Of a stretch of 64,000 nt of DNA, positions 34,900 through 42,321 are shown in pieces. The DNA is taken from NCBI RefSeq assembly GCF_002086515.1, contig NZ_MVHH01000015.1:1-64000 (forward strand), read 5' to 3'. This stretch comes from Mycolicibacter arupensis (GTDB taxonomy: Bacteria; Actinomycetota; Actinomycetes; Mycobacteriales; Mycobacteriaceae). The notes under the pieces were generated by a model. The model ran no database searches. It saw only the letters and a program-made list of their open reading frames with translations, and was not told the origin of the DNA. A program made the translations under genes and the position numbers. The first letter of the stretch is position 1; every line of letters begins with the position of its first letter.

Positions 34900-35373
34900 G
34901 TGGCCAAGCACAGTGCCGGGCTGCTGTTGTACCGCGCGGGCGCCGACGGCGGGGTCGAGGTGCTGATCGTGCACCCCGGTGGGCCGTTGTGGGCGCGCAG
35001 GGATGACGGCGCCTGGTCGATCCCCAAGGGGGAGTATCCCGACGGTGCGGACCCCTGGGACACCGCGCGACGCGAATTCGTCGAGGAGATCGGCCTGCAG
35101 CCGCCCGACGGCGAACGGACCGAACTCGGTGTGGTGCGTCAGGCCGGCGGCAAACTGGTCACGGTGTTCGCGGTGCGCGGCGAGCTCGACGTCACCGATG
35201 CCCGCAGTAATACGTTCGAGCTGGAGTGGCCGCCGCGATCCGGGAAGCTGCGCGAGTTTCCCGAGGTCGACCGTGTCGGTTGGTTCCCAGTGGACCAGGC
35301 ACGCGTCAAACTGCTGGCGGGCCAGCGTCCGGCCCTGGATCGGTTGACGAGCTACCTGGGCCTTGAGTCCTAA
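34900..35373 (+). CDS. Nudix hydrolase
   Basis: Protein of 157 residues, GTG start at 34900. The Nudix box spans residues about 44-67: GEYPDGADPWDTARREFVEE followed by IGL. Preceded by DDGAWSIPKG as in the NTP pyrophosphohydrolase group. Follows the acyltransferase by 3 bases, so co-transcribed. Its stop overlaps the end of the FAAL gene on the other strand by 4 bases. Counterpart of Rv3733c. Substrate unknown. Confidence 0.9.
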   Translation: MAKHSAGLLLYRAGADGGVEVLIVHPGGPLWARRDDGAWSIPKGEYPDGADPWDTARREFVEEIGLQPPDGERTELGVVRQAGGKLVTVFAVRGELDVTDARSNTFELEWPPRSGKLREFPEVDRVGWFPVDQARVKLLAGQRPALDRLTSYLGLES

Positions 35374-37226
35374 GCCCCGGTCTGGGGCGGTGGCGTTCCT
35401 TGTTGCTGCTGACGCCGCTGCGCCAGGCTGGACACGATCATCCGGGCCAGCGTGCCCGCTCCACTTGCCCCAGCTCCCTGCGGGGCCCGGACTGCCGGCG
35501 TCGCAGGCGCCTGCCACTGTGCCAGCGGATGCAGTTCGCCGGCGAGGAACTGCCGCCGACATTCGCCCCGTTGGATCTTGCCGCTTGAGGTGGTGGGCAC
35601 CCGCATGGCCGGCACCAGTAACACGTGATGGGCGTCCAAGCCGTGCTGTTCGCTGACCGCCGCGCGGATGGTCTCCATGATCGCCGGATAGTCGCTCTCG
35701 GCGACCTGCTGCCGATAGTCCAGTTCCTGCACGATCACCAGTCGGGCGTCGTCATGCGGTTTCGGTTGCACCGAGAAGACCGCGCCGCGGTCAGGCAGCA
35801 ACGCCGGATGGCTGTCCTGCACCGTCGGCTCGATGTTGTTCGGGAAGTAGTTGCTGTCACCGATGGTGACGAGGTCCTTCCACCGCCCGGTGACGAATAC
35901 CTCTCCCTGGCACAGGAATCCCATGTCGCCGGTGCGCAGGAAGGGGCCTTCGCCGGTGTCCGCGAGGAATCCGGCGAAGCTGTGCGCGTTCTCTATCGGC
36001 CGTGCCCAGTACCCCTGCGCGACGCTGGGCCCAGACACCCAGATCTCGCCGACCTCGTCCGGCCCCAGGCTGCGGCGGGTCTCCGGGTCGGCGATCACGA
36101 CCCGTTGGCCGTAGACCGGCGGGCCGCAGCTGACCACGGCGACGGCGTCGGTGGTGGCGTCGACGTCGACGGTGCGGTTCTCGCTCAGCGCCTTGCTGTC
36201 GACGTAGCGGACGCCGGCGACCTCAGGAGTGGGGTCGGCGGCGACTAGCAGGGTGGCCTCGGCCAGGCCGTAGCACGGCAGAAACGCCTCGATGCGGAAT
36301 CCTGCCGGAGCGAACGCGTCGGCGAATTCCTGAATGGTCGAAGCGTGGATCGGTTCGGAACTGCTGGCAGCGGTGGTCCAGTTCGACAGGTCCAGCGCCG
36401 CACGCTGTTCGGGGGTGCTTTGTTTGACGCACAACCGGTAGGCGCTGTTGGGCGCCGCGGTGGTGTGAGCGCCGAACCGCGACATGGCTTCCAGCCACGC
36501 CATCGGCCGCTGGAAGAAGACGATCGGTGACATCAAGACGGTGGTGCAGCCGACGTAGATCATCTCCAGGACCCCGCCGATCAGGCCCATGTCGTGCTGC
36601 TGCGGCAGGAAGTAGACGCTCGTCTCGTGCTCGTTGCCGTGGTAGGCGCGCCGGATGGACTCCAAGTTGTGCATGAGGTTGCCGTGCGTCACCACCACAC
36701 CCTTGGGTGACTTGGTCGACCCGGAGGTGTACTGGATCATCGCGGTGGTGTTCGGGTCGATCTCCGGTGCCTGCCACGCTTCGGGCGCGTCGGCGTGGTC
36801 GATGGCGCACCATCGCAGCGACGTCATGCCGGGCACATCTGCGGCCGCCGTCTGAAGTTGGTTTTGGGTGGTGGAGGTCGCGACCGCGAAGGTGGCCTGC
36901 GCGTCGGGTGCGACCAGCTTCAGGCGGGCCAGGGGAGTGTCGACCGGCACCGCGATCGCCCCGGCGTAAAAGCAGCCGAAGATGCTGATGATGCTGTCCA
37001 GGCCCGGTCGGCAGATCGCCAGCACGCGCTGCCCGGCAGCGCCCTGGCGCCGCAATGCGGAACCAACTGCCCGGGCCTGGGCGTCGAGTTCGCGATACGT
37101 CAGGCTTGCCGTGACGTTGTTGCCGTCGGGGGCGAAGCGGAAGGCGACTTTGTCCCCGTACCGGTCGGCTTGTACCCGCAGCAGGTCCACCAAGGTGTGG
37201 GCGTTCGGCAAAAACTGCTCTGACAT
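35370..37226 (-). CDS. Long-chain fatty acyl-AMP ligase (FAAL)
   Basis: Adenylate-forming enzyme of 618 residues. Adenylation motifs: QYTSGSTKSPKGVVVTHGNL (P-loop), SSSEPIHASTI, CYGLAEATLLVA and FLRTGDMGFLCQGEVFVTGR. The FAAL-type insertion after the first acidic motifs suggests acyl-AMP rather than acyl-CoA formation. The tail is Ala/Gln/Pro-rich (QRRQQQQGTPPPQ). FAALs normally load a polyketide synthase, but none lies within the window, so the partner is elsewhere. ATG at 37226; upstream part of the open frame is shadow. Confidence 0.88.
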   Translation of the reverse strand: MSEQFLPNAHTLVDLLRVQADRYGDKVAFRFAPDGNNVTASLTYRELDAQARAVGSALRRQGAAGQRVLAICRPGLDSIISIFGCFYAGAIAVPVDTPLARLKLVAPDAQATFAVATSTTQNQLQTAAADVPGMTSLRWCAIDHADAPEAWQAPEIDPNTTAMIQYTSGSTKSPKGVVVTHGNLMHNLESIRRAYHGNEHETSVYFLPQQHDMGLIGGVLEMIYVGCTTVLMSPIVFFQRPMAWLEAMSRFGAHTTAAPNSAYRLCVKQSTPEQRAALDLSNWTTAASSSEPIHASTIQEFADAFAPAGFRIEAFLPCYGLAEATLLVAADPTPEVAGVRYVDSKALSENRTVDVDATTDAVAVVSCGPPVYGQRVVIADPETRRSLGPDEVGEIWVSGPSVAQGYWARPIENAHSFAGFLADTGEGPFLRTGDMGFLCQGEVFVTGRWKDLVTIGDSNYFPNNIEPTVQDSHPALLPDRGAVFSVQPKPHDDARLVIVQELDYRQQVAESDYPAIMETIRAAVSEQHGLDAHHVLLVPAMRVPTTSSGKIQRGECRRQFLAGELHPLAQWQAPATPAVRAPQGAGASGAGTLARMIVSSLAQRRQQQQGTPPPQTGA

Positions 37227-37260
37227 CCCGACACCATAATCCGTGTGGACAGCGGCGCGA

Positions 37261-37395
37261 CTAGGCGCGTGTCTTCTCCGCGTGGCCCTCGCACCACTGT
37301 TCCGGCGGTACCTGTGCGCGGACATCGGCGATGTGGTCACCGCAGCCGTCCCAGGTGGTCTTGCCACAGACCCGACACGGCACGGGGTAGCACAT
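37261..37395 (-). CDS. Small Cys/His-rich zinc-ribbon-like protein, 44 aa
   Basis: Forty-four residues starting MCYPVPCRVCGKTTWDGCG. Ligand-like residues are C7, C10, C18, H21 and C35, H38 in QWCEGHAEK, enough for one zinc site. Codons end almost always in G or C. It lies 12 bases after the DUF302 stop on the same strand, so it is probably in that transcript. Similar tiny proteins occur in mycobacteria. Function unknown. Confidence 0.7.
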   Translation of the reverse strand: MCYPVPCRVCGKTTWDGCGDHIADVRAQVPPEQWCEGHAEKTRA

Positions 37396-37407
37396 CGGCG
37401 GTTCCTT

Positions 37408-37824
37408 TCAGGCGGTGCGCAACGTATCCGCCAGCGTATCGATGACGGTGCGGATCTTCTCGCTCACCTCGTCGGCGATCGGCGCCAATGCCGGATTGTC
37501 GACGACTTGCGCCATCAGCCCCGGGTTCATGGCCTCCACCAGCACGGTGCCCGGGTGCTCGGTGTCTTCGCGGATCACCACGTTGCACGGCAGCAGCACC
37601 CCGATGCGCTTCTCTGCTGTCACGGCGCGGTGCGCCAGCGGCGGGTTGCAGGCGCCCAGGATCAGGTAGCGCTCCATGTCTTTGCCGAGCTTGGCCTTCA
37701 GTGTCGCCTGCATGTCGATCTCGGTCAGCACCCCGAAACCGTTGTCTTTCAGCACTTCCCGGGTCTTCTGTGCAACGGTGTCGAAATCGGAGCCGGTCAC
37801 CGCTGTGCTCAGTGCCACGGACAT
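37408..37824 (-). CDS. DUF302 domain protein
   Basis: Protein of 138 residues starting MSVALSTAVTGSDFDTVAQKTREVLKDNGFGVL, then IDMQATLKAKLGKDMERYLILGACNPPLAHRAV and LLPCNVVIREDTEHPGTVLVEAMNP: the complete DUF302 fold. Two conserved cysteines (GACNPP and LPCNVV) suggest thiol or metal chemistry. A strong AGGAGGT precedes ATG at 37824. Shares a short divergent promoter region with the haloalkane dehalogenase. Confidence 0.9.
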   Translation of the reverse strand: MSVALSTAVTGSDFDTVAQKTREVLKDNGFGVLTEIDMQATLKAKLGKDMERYLILGACNPPLAHRAVTAEKRIGVLLPCNVVIREDTEHPGTVLVEAMNPGLMAQVVDNPALAPIADEVSEKIRTVIDTLADTLRTA

Positions 37825-37858
37825 GAGACCTCCTTGGTTGTCGTGACACCAGCCTACC

Positions 37859-37880
37859 AAAAACCCCTGGGGGTATATAC
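37859..37880. promoter_or_regulatory. Palindromic operator-like site, CsoR-family style
   Basis: The centre ACCCCTGGGGGT (37863-37874) with flanking A/T (TATATA follows) resembles G-tract palindromes bound by CsoR/CstR/RicR-type sensors. It lies between the divergent DUF302 and dehalogenase starts. No CsoR gene is in the window. Confidence 0.4.
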
Positions 37881-37900
37881 CGACACGGTATCGTCGCCTC

Positions 37901-38806
37901 ATGCAAACCCTGCGCACGCCCGATGACCGGTTCGCCGGCCTGCCGGATTTCGCCTATTCGCCGCAGTACTGCGAGCTCGGCGACGATGACGGGGGGACGC
38001 TGCGGGTGGCGTGGGTTCAGGACGGCCCCGAAGATGGCGAGCCGATCCTGATGCTGCACGGCGAACCGTCTTGGTCCTACCTCTACCGCAAGATGATCCC
38101 GATCCTGGCCGAGGCCGGCTATCGGGTGATCTGCCCGGACCTGGTCGGATTCGGTCGTTCCGACAAGCCCACCCGCGCGCAAGACCACACCTACGCGCGC
38201 CACGTCGAGTGGATGCGCGCATTGGCCTTCGACGTCCTGGATCTGCGCAACGTGACCCTGGTGGGCCAGGACTGGGGAGGGTTGATCGGGCTGCGGATTC
38301 TCGCCGAGAACCCCGACCGGTTCAGTGGCGTCGTGGTGGCCAACACCGGCCTGCCCACCGGCGACATCGCCATGCCCGAGATCTGGTGGCGCTTCCGGGA
38401 GGCGATCCAGACCGCACCGACGATCGATGTCGGATGGTTCGTGCAGTCCGGGTGCCGCCGCCCGATGAGCGATGAGGTGCGGGCCGGCTACGACGCCCCG
38501 TTCCCCGACGACAGTTACTGCGTGGGCCCCCGCACCATGCCGACCTTGATCCCGACCACTCCCGAGGACGTCGCCGCCCCGGCCAACCGGGCGGCGTGGG
38601 CCACGCTGTGCGCCTCGCAGACCCCGATGCTGGTCGCGTTCAGTGACGGCGACCCGATCACCGGGGCCATGGCGCCCATCTTCGAGCGCGAGATGGCCGG
38701 AGCGCACGGCCGGGCCCATCCGGTGATCCACGACGCCGGGCACTTCCTGCAGGAGGACGCCGGCGAAGAACTCGCCCGCTACGTCGTGGAGTTCCTGCGG
38801 CGCTGA
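37901..38806 (+). CDS. Haloalkane dehalogenase
   Basis: Alpha/beta-hydrolase of 301 residues, HLD-I type. Nucleophile D124 in VGQDWGGLIGLR, with W125 as halide binder; oxyanion segment MLHGEPSWSYLYRKMIP (E and W typical of HLD-I), catalytic His in IHDAGHFLQEDAGEE. Hydrolyses C-halogen bonds of haloalkanes. DmbB/DhmA-like mycobacterial enzymes are the nearest known relatives. Divergent from DUF302, 76 bases apart. Confidence 0.88.
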   Translation: MQTLRTPDDRFAGLPDFAYSPQYCELGDDDGGTLRVAWVQDGPEDGEPILMLHGEPSWSYLYRKMIPILAEAGYRVICPDLVGFGRSDKPTRAQDHTYARHVEWMRALAFDVLDLRNVTLVGQDWGGLIGLRILAENPDRFSGVVVANTGLPTGDIAMPEIWWRFREAIQTAPTIDVGWFVQSGCRRPMSDEVRAGYDAPFPDDSYCVGPRTMPTLIPTTPEDVAAPANRAAWATLCASQTPMLVAFSDGDPITGAMAPIFEREMAGAHGRAHPVIHDAGHFLQEDAGEELARYVVEFLRR

Positions 38807-38863
38807 GCTTCCGGCGCCGGCGGAAGGACAGGCACCGTCGCCCGCCTTTGCGCGACAACATCG

Positions 38864-38907
38864 CCCGGTTGGCCTTGCGAGCCCGAGTTGTCGCTCAGAG
38901 GCGGGCA
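38864..38907. repeat. Dispersed repeat, copy B
   Basis: CCCGGTTGG, variable bases, TTGTCGCTCAGAGGCGGGCAA; matches copy A at 6913-6952 in order and spacing, at about 75-80% over the shared parts. Confidence 0.4.
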
Positions 38908-38974
38908 ACAGACACACTGTCTACCGGCCGGGGCTTCAGTGACAGATGTGGCGCCAGCACCCATGATGGACACC

Positions 38975-40006
38975 ATGGATCTGCCCGTGGCGCCGCCGGT
39001 GACCCCGATGCTCGCCAAGGCGGCCGCCGCCGTCCCCGAAGGCACCGAACCGGGCCTGTGGTCCTACGAACCCAAATGGGACGGCTTTCGCGCCATCGTG
39101 TTTCGCGACGGCGACGACGTCGAGCTGCAATCGCGGACCGGCAAGCCGCTGGGCCGCTACTTCCCGGAGCTGCTGGAGGCGCTGCGCGCCGAGACCGCAC
39201 CGCGCTGTGTGCTCGACGGCGAAGTGGTGGTGCCCCGTCAGATCGGCGGTCGCACGCGCCTGGACTGGGACTCGCTGAGTCAGCGGATCCACCCCGCGCA
39301 GAGCAGGGTGCGGCTGCTGGCCGAACAGACCCCGGCGCAGTTCATCGCCTTCGACGCCTTGGCGACGGGGGACAAGTCGTTGCTGGGCGAGCCGTTCCGG
39401 GTGCGGCGGGAGGTGCTGCCCGGTTTGATCACCGGGGGTGCCAGCTGCCATGTCACCCGCGCCACGCCGGACGCCGAGCAGGCCAGGCGCTGGCTCACCA
39501 CTTTCGAAGGCGCCGGACTGGACGGAGTGATCGCCAAACGCAATGACGGGCACTACCTGCCGGGCAAGCGTGAAATGGTCAAGGTCAAACACCACCGGGA
39601 CGCCGACTGCGTGGTGATGGGTTACCGCATCCACAAGAGCGGCAACGGCATCGGTTCCCTGCTGCTGGGTCTCTACCGCCCCGATGGCGAGCTGGCCATG
39701 GTGGGCGGTTCAGCCGCGTTCAGTGACGCCGAACGGCTCACCCTCTTGGCCGAGCTGGAGCCCCTGCGCCTGGGCGAGGTTCGCGACGGCGAAGCGAGCC
39801 GGTGGAACTCCGCTGCCGACAAGCAGTGGGTCCCGATCCGGCCCGAGCGCGTCGCCGAGGTCGCCTATGACCAGATGGAAGGGGACCGTTTCCGGCACAC
39901 CGTGAAGTTGCGGCGATGGCGCCCCGACCGGGACCCGGCCAGCTGTACCTTCGATCAGCTCGAGGTACCGCTGAACTACGACCTCGCTGACGTGCTGGTG
40001 CCCTGA
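38975..40006 (+). CDS. ligC: ATP-dependent DNA ligase LigC
   Basis: ATP-dependent ligase of about 343 residues. Nucleotidyl-transfer motif I is YEPKWDGFRAI, whose Lys takes AMP. Further motifs: RTGKPLGRYFPELLEAL, RCVLDGEVVVP, IAFDALA, GLDGVIAKR and VKVKHHRDADCV. An OB-fold follows with LLLGLYRPDGELAMVGG. ATG at 38975 matches the expected LigC length; ATGs at 38963 and 38966 are also in frame. Stop is 1 base from the polymerase gene. LigC gives back-up double-strand or base-excision repair in mycobacteria. Confidence 0.9.
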   Translation: MDLPVAPPVTPMLAKAAAAVPEGTEPGLWSYEPKWDGFRAIVFRDGDDVELQSRTGKPLGRYFPELLEALRAETAPRCVLDGEVVVPRQIGGRTRLDWDSLSQRIHPAQSRVRLLAEQTPAQFIAFDALATGDKSLLGEPFRVRREVLPGLITGGASCHVTRATPDAEQARRWLTTFEGAGLDGVIAKRNDGHYLPGKREMVKVKHHRDADCVVMGYRIHKSGNGIGSLLLGLYRPDGELAMVGGSAAFSDAERLTLLAELEPLRLGEVRDGEASRWNSAADKQWVPIRPERVAEVAYDQMEGDRFRHTVKLRRWRPDRDPASCTFDQLEVPLNYDLADVLVP

Positions 40007-40007
40007 G

Positions 40008-41030
40008 ATGGCCGGCGCAGAGGAACTGGACGTTGCCGGCACCGCCGTCCGCTTCACCAGCGGCGACAAGCTCTATTTTCCGCGGCTCGGTAACGGCGGC
40101 TCCAAGCGGGCGCTGGCCGACTATTACCTGGCCGTGGCGAGCGGACCGCTGCTGCGTGCTTTGGCCGACCGGCCCAGCCATCTGCAGCGCTTCCCGGACG
40201 GCATCGAGGGCGAGGAGGTGTACCAGAAGCGGCTGCCGCGTTCGCATCCGGACGACCTGGAGTCCTGCCGGGTGACCTTCCCCTCCGGGCGGACCGCAGA
40301 CGTCCTGAAAGTCACCCGGCCGGCCGACATCTTGTGGGCGGTGCAGATGAGCACCGTGACGTTTCACCCCTGGCCGGTCCGCTGCGCTGACACCGACCAC
40401 CCCGATGAACTGCGCATCGACCTGGACCCGCAGCCGGGCACCGGCTTCGCGCAGGCGCGCGTGGTGGCGCTGGAGGTGCTCAAACCACTGCTCGACGAGC
40501 TGGGCTTGGTGGGCTACGTCAAGACCTCGGGCGGCCGTGGCTTGCACATCTACCTGCGGATCAAGGCCGACTGGGACTTCATCGAGGTCCGCCGGGCCGG
40601 TATCGCGCTGGCTCGCGAGATGGAGCGGCGGGCCCCGGAGGCGGTCACCTGCTCGTGGTGGAAGGAAGAGCGTGGCGAGCGGATCTTCGTCGACTTCAAC
40701 CAGAACGCCCGCGACCGCACCATGGCGTCGGCCTATTCGGCACGCGCCACGCCGATCGCCACCGTGTCCACGCCGTTGACGTGGGACGAGCTGGCCGACG
40801 GCGCCGATCCGGACGACTACACCATCAGCACCGTGCCGGATCTGATCGCACGCCGCGGTGACCCGTGGAGCACCATCGACGACCTCGAACAATCGTTGGA
40901 GCCGCTGTTCGAGCTGGCCGCCGCCGACGAAGCCCGCGGGCTGGGCGACATGCCCTATCCGCCGAACTACCCGAAGATGCCGGGCGAACCCAAGCGGGTG
41001 CAACCCAGCCGCGACACCGACCGCAGGTAG
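40008..41030 (+). CDS. LigD-type polymerase/primase (PolD/Rv3730c-like)
   Basis: Stand-alone archaeo-eukaryotic primase-type polymerase of 340 residues. The catalytic acids are in DELRIDLDPQPG (D-x-D), and KTSGGRGLHIYLRI with the later VDFNQNARDRTMASAYSARA are the LigD-POL motifs. Corresponds to Rv3730c/PrimPol-PolD1. Together with LigC it forms a two-gene repair unit separable from LigD. Fill-in of gaps with ribo- or deoxynucleotides is the known activity. Confidence 0.9.
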   Translation: MAGAEELDVAGTAVRFTSGDKLYFPRLGNGGSKRALADYYLAVASGPLLRALADRPSHLQRFPDGIEGEEVYQKRLPRSHPDDLESCRVTFPSGRTADVLKVTRPADILWAVQMSTVTFHPWPVRCADTDHPDELRIDLDPQPGTGFAQARVVALEVLKPLLDELGLVGYVKTSGGRGLHIYLRIKADWDFIEVRRAGIALAREMERRAPEAVTCSWWKEERGERIFVDFNQNARDRTMASAYSARATPIATVSTPLTWDELADGADPDDYTISTVPDLIARRGDPWSTIDDLEQSLEPLFELAAADEARGLGDMPYPPNYPKMPGEPKRVQPSRDTDRR

Positions 41031-41034
41031 CGCG

Positions 41035-42273
41035 CTAGAAGAGCGTGCTGCAGTGCGGCGCCCGCTCGGTGCAGAAGGCCGCGTCCAGCTCCCGCAGCGC
41101 CCCCTCGCGCAGTTCGGTGATGCGGTGCGCACGGTGTAGTTCGGCAGCGCGATGGGCCCCCAGGTAGATCGTGCCCAGCTCGCCGAGGCCCAGTCGGACG
41201 TCGGCGGGACCGTCCTCCGGAGTGCATTTGCCCATGCCGTCACGGATCTGGAGCCGGAATCGCCCCCCGGCGACGGTCAGCGGGTCGGCAACTTCCAGGA
41301 TGAGATCGGCGTCGGCGGAGTAGGTGCGCGCGGCCAGCACTTCGGGCACCTTCATGATCCTGATCCAGAGAAAATCGCTGAGCCCCGCCGTTGTGGCCGC
41401 CGCCTGATCCTTGAGCTTGAGGGGAAGCGGATCGTCGACCGGGACTTCGATGACGATGTTGTCGAAGATCTCGAAGCCGGACAGCGTCGCGAGCAGTTCG
41501 GTATGGGCTTCGTCGGTGATCGGGCAGAAGTCCTGAATGACCACGGTGCCGAACGGTGGCCGAAATGCGTGGGCCGGCGCCCCCATCACCCGGTACGTCA
41601 GAAAGCCATCCGGATGAATGACGAAGTTCAGCGGCGAGGCGGCGTCGCGTTGGGACTCCCGGTCTTCCAAGAAGTCGTCCCACCAGGCGGCGTCGCGGGT
41701 CAGTTCGCCGTGGGTCTTGGCGCACCAGCGGTCGAAGAGTTCGGGCAGCAGATGCCGCGCCCCTTCGGCGGTGACCTCGCGCGCCCGGTTGCTGCCCGGC
41801 GGAGTGCGCAGTTCCGCCGATCGCGGATCGACGTGGTACTGGCGGCAGTAGCTGGCGACGCCGGCCCCCATGATCTCGTAGGCGGGCGGCTGGGTCGGAA
41901 CACCACACAGAATCGGATAGCCGCGCTCCTGCAGAATTCCGAAACCCTGCGCGCTGATCTGTTGCCAGATTCCCCTGCCCTGATGCGTGGCGGCGACGGT
42001 GATCATGGCCAGCCACGCGGCGTCCAGGCCGGCGCCGCCCGGAACGGTGAGGCGCAGCCGGTAGTACAGCGAGGTGCCGACCAGAAACGGGTGCTCTGGG
42101 TCGGAGACGTCTTCGGCGACCAGAATGTCGCCCAGCTTGACGCGCCGCTTCCACGCCTCAATGTCCCCGGTGTCCGCCGAGGTTCCGTAGATGCGGGCCT
42201 GATTCTGATAGACCGCCGGCCAATCCTCATCGGTGGCCAGCCTGACTCTGATGTTGTTGTCTGTCGTGTTCAT
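41035..42273 (-). CDS. Eis-like GNAT acetyltransferase with SCP2 domain
   Basis: Protein of 412 residues with three parts: N-terminal GNAT (VRLATDEDWPAVYQNQARIYG, ITVAATHQGRGIWQQISAQGFG acetyl-CoA loop), a second GNAT-like fold (WWDDFLEDRESQRDAASPLN), and a C-terminal SCP2-like domain ending CSTLF, whose terminal carboxylate serves as catalytic acid/base in Eis. Eis-type enzymes acetylate amines of aminoglycosides and other polyamines. Fourth gene of the minus-strand cluster, 48 bases after the MMPL. Confidence 0.87.
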   Translation of the reverse strand: MNTTDNNIRVRLATDEDWPAVYQNQARIYGTSADTGDIEAWKRRVKLGDILVAEDVSDPEHPFLVGTSLYYRLRLTVPGGAGLDAAWLAMITVAATHQGRGIWQQISAQGFGILQERGYPILCGVPTQPPAYEIMGAGVASYCRQYHVDPRSAELRTPPGSNRAREVTAEGARHLLPELFDRWCAKTHGELTRDAAWWDDFLEDRESQRDAASPLNFVIHPDGFLTYRVMGAPAHAFRPPFGTVVIQDFCPITDEAHTELLATLSGFEIFDNIVIEVPVDDPLPLKLKDQAAATTAGLSDFLWIRIMKVPEVLAARTYSADADLILEVADPLTVAGGRFRLQIRDGMGKCTPEDGPADVRLGLGELGTIYLGAHRAAELHRAHRITELREGALRELDAAFCTERAPHCSTLF

Positions 42274-42321
42274 CGTCCCTCCTCGTGGGTGGCTGCTCGC
42301 GGAGATCTGTGGTCGGTTCCG

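Noticed and set aside
33973..35562. 529-codon frame antisense to the WS/DGAT and Nudix genes
   Set aside because: Overlaps two well-supported genes; low-complexity shadow.
37337..38917. Frame antisense to the haloalkane dehalogenase and running into the DUF302 gene
   Set aside because: Shadow; contains no domain, while the real genes are complete.
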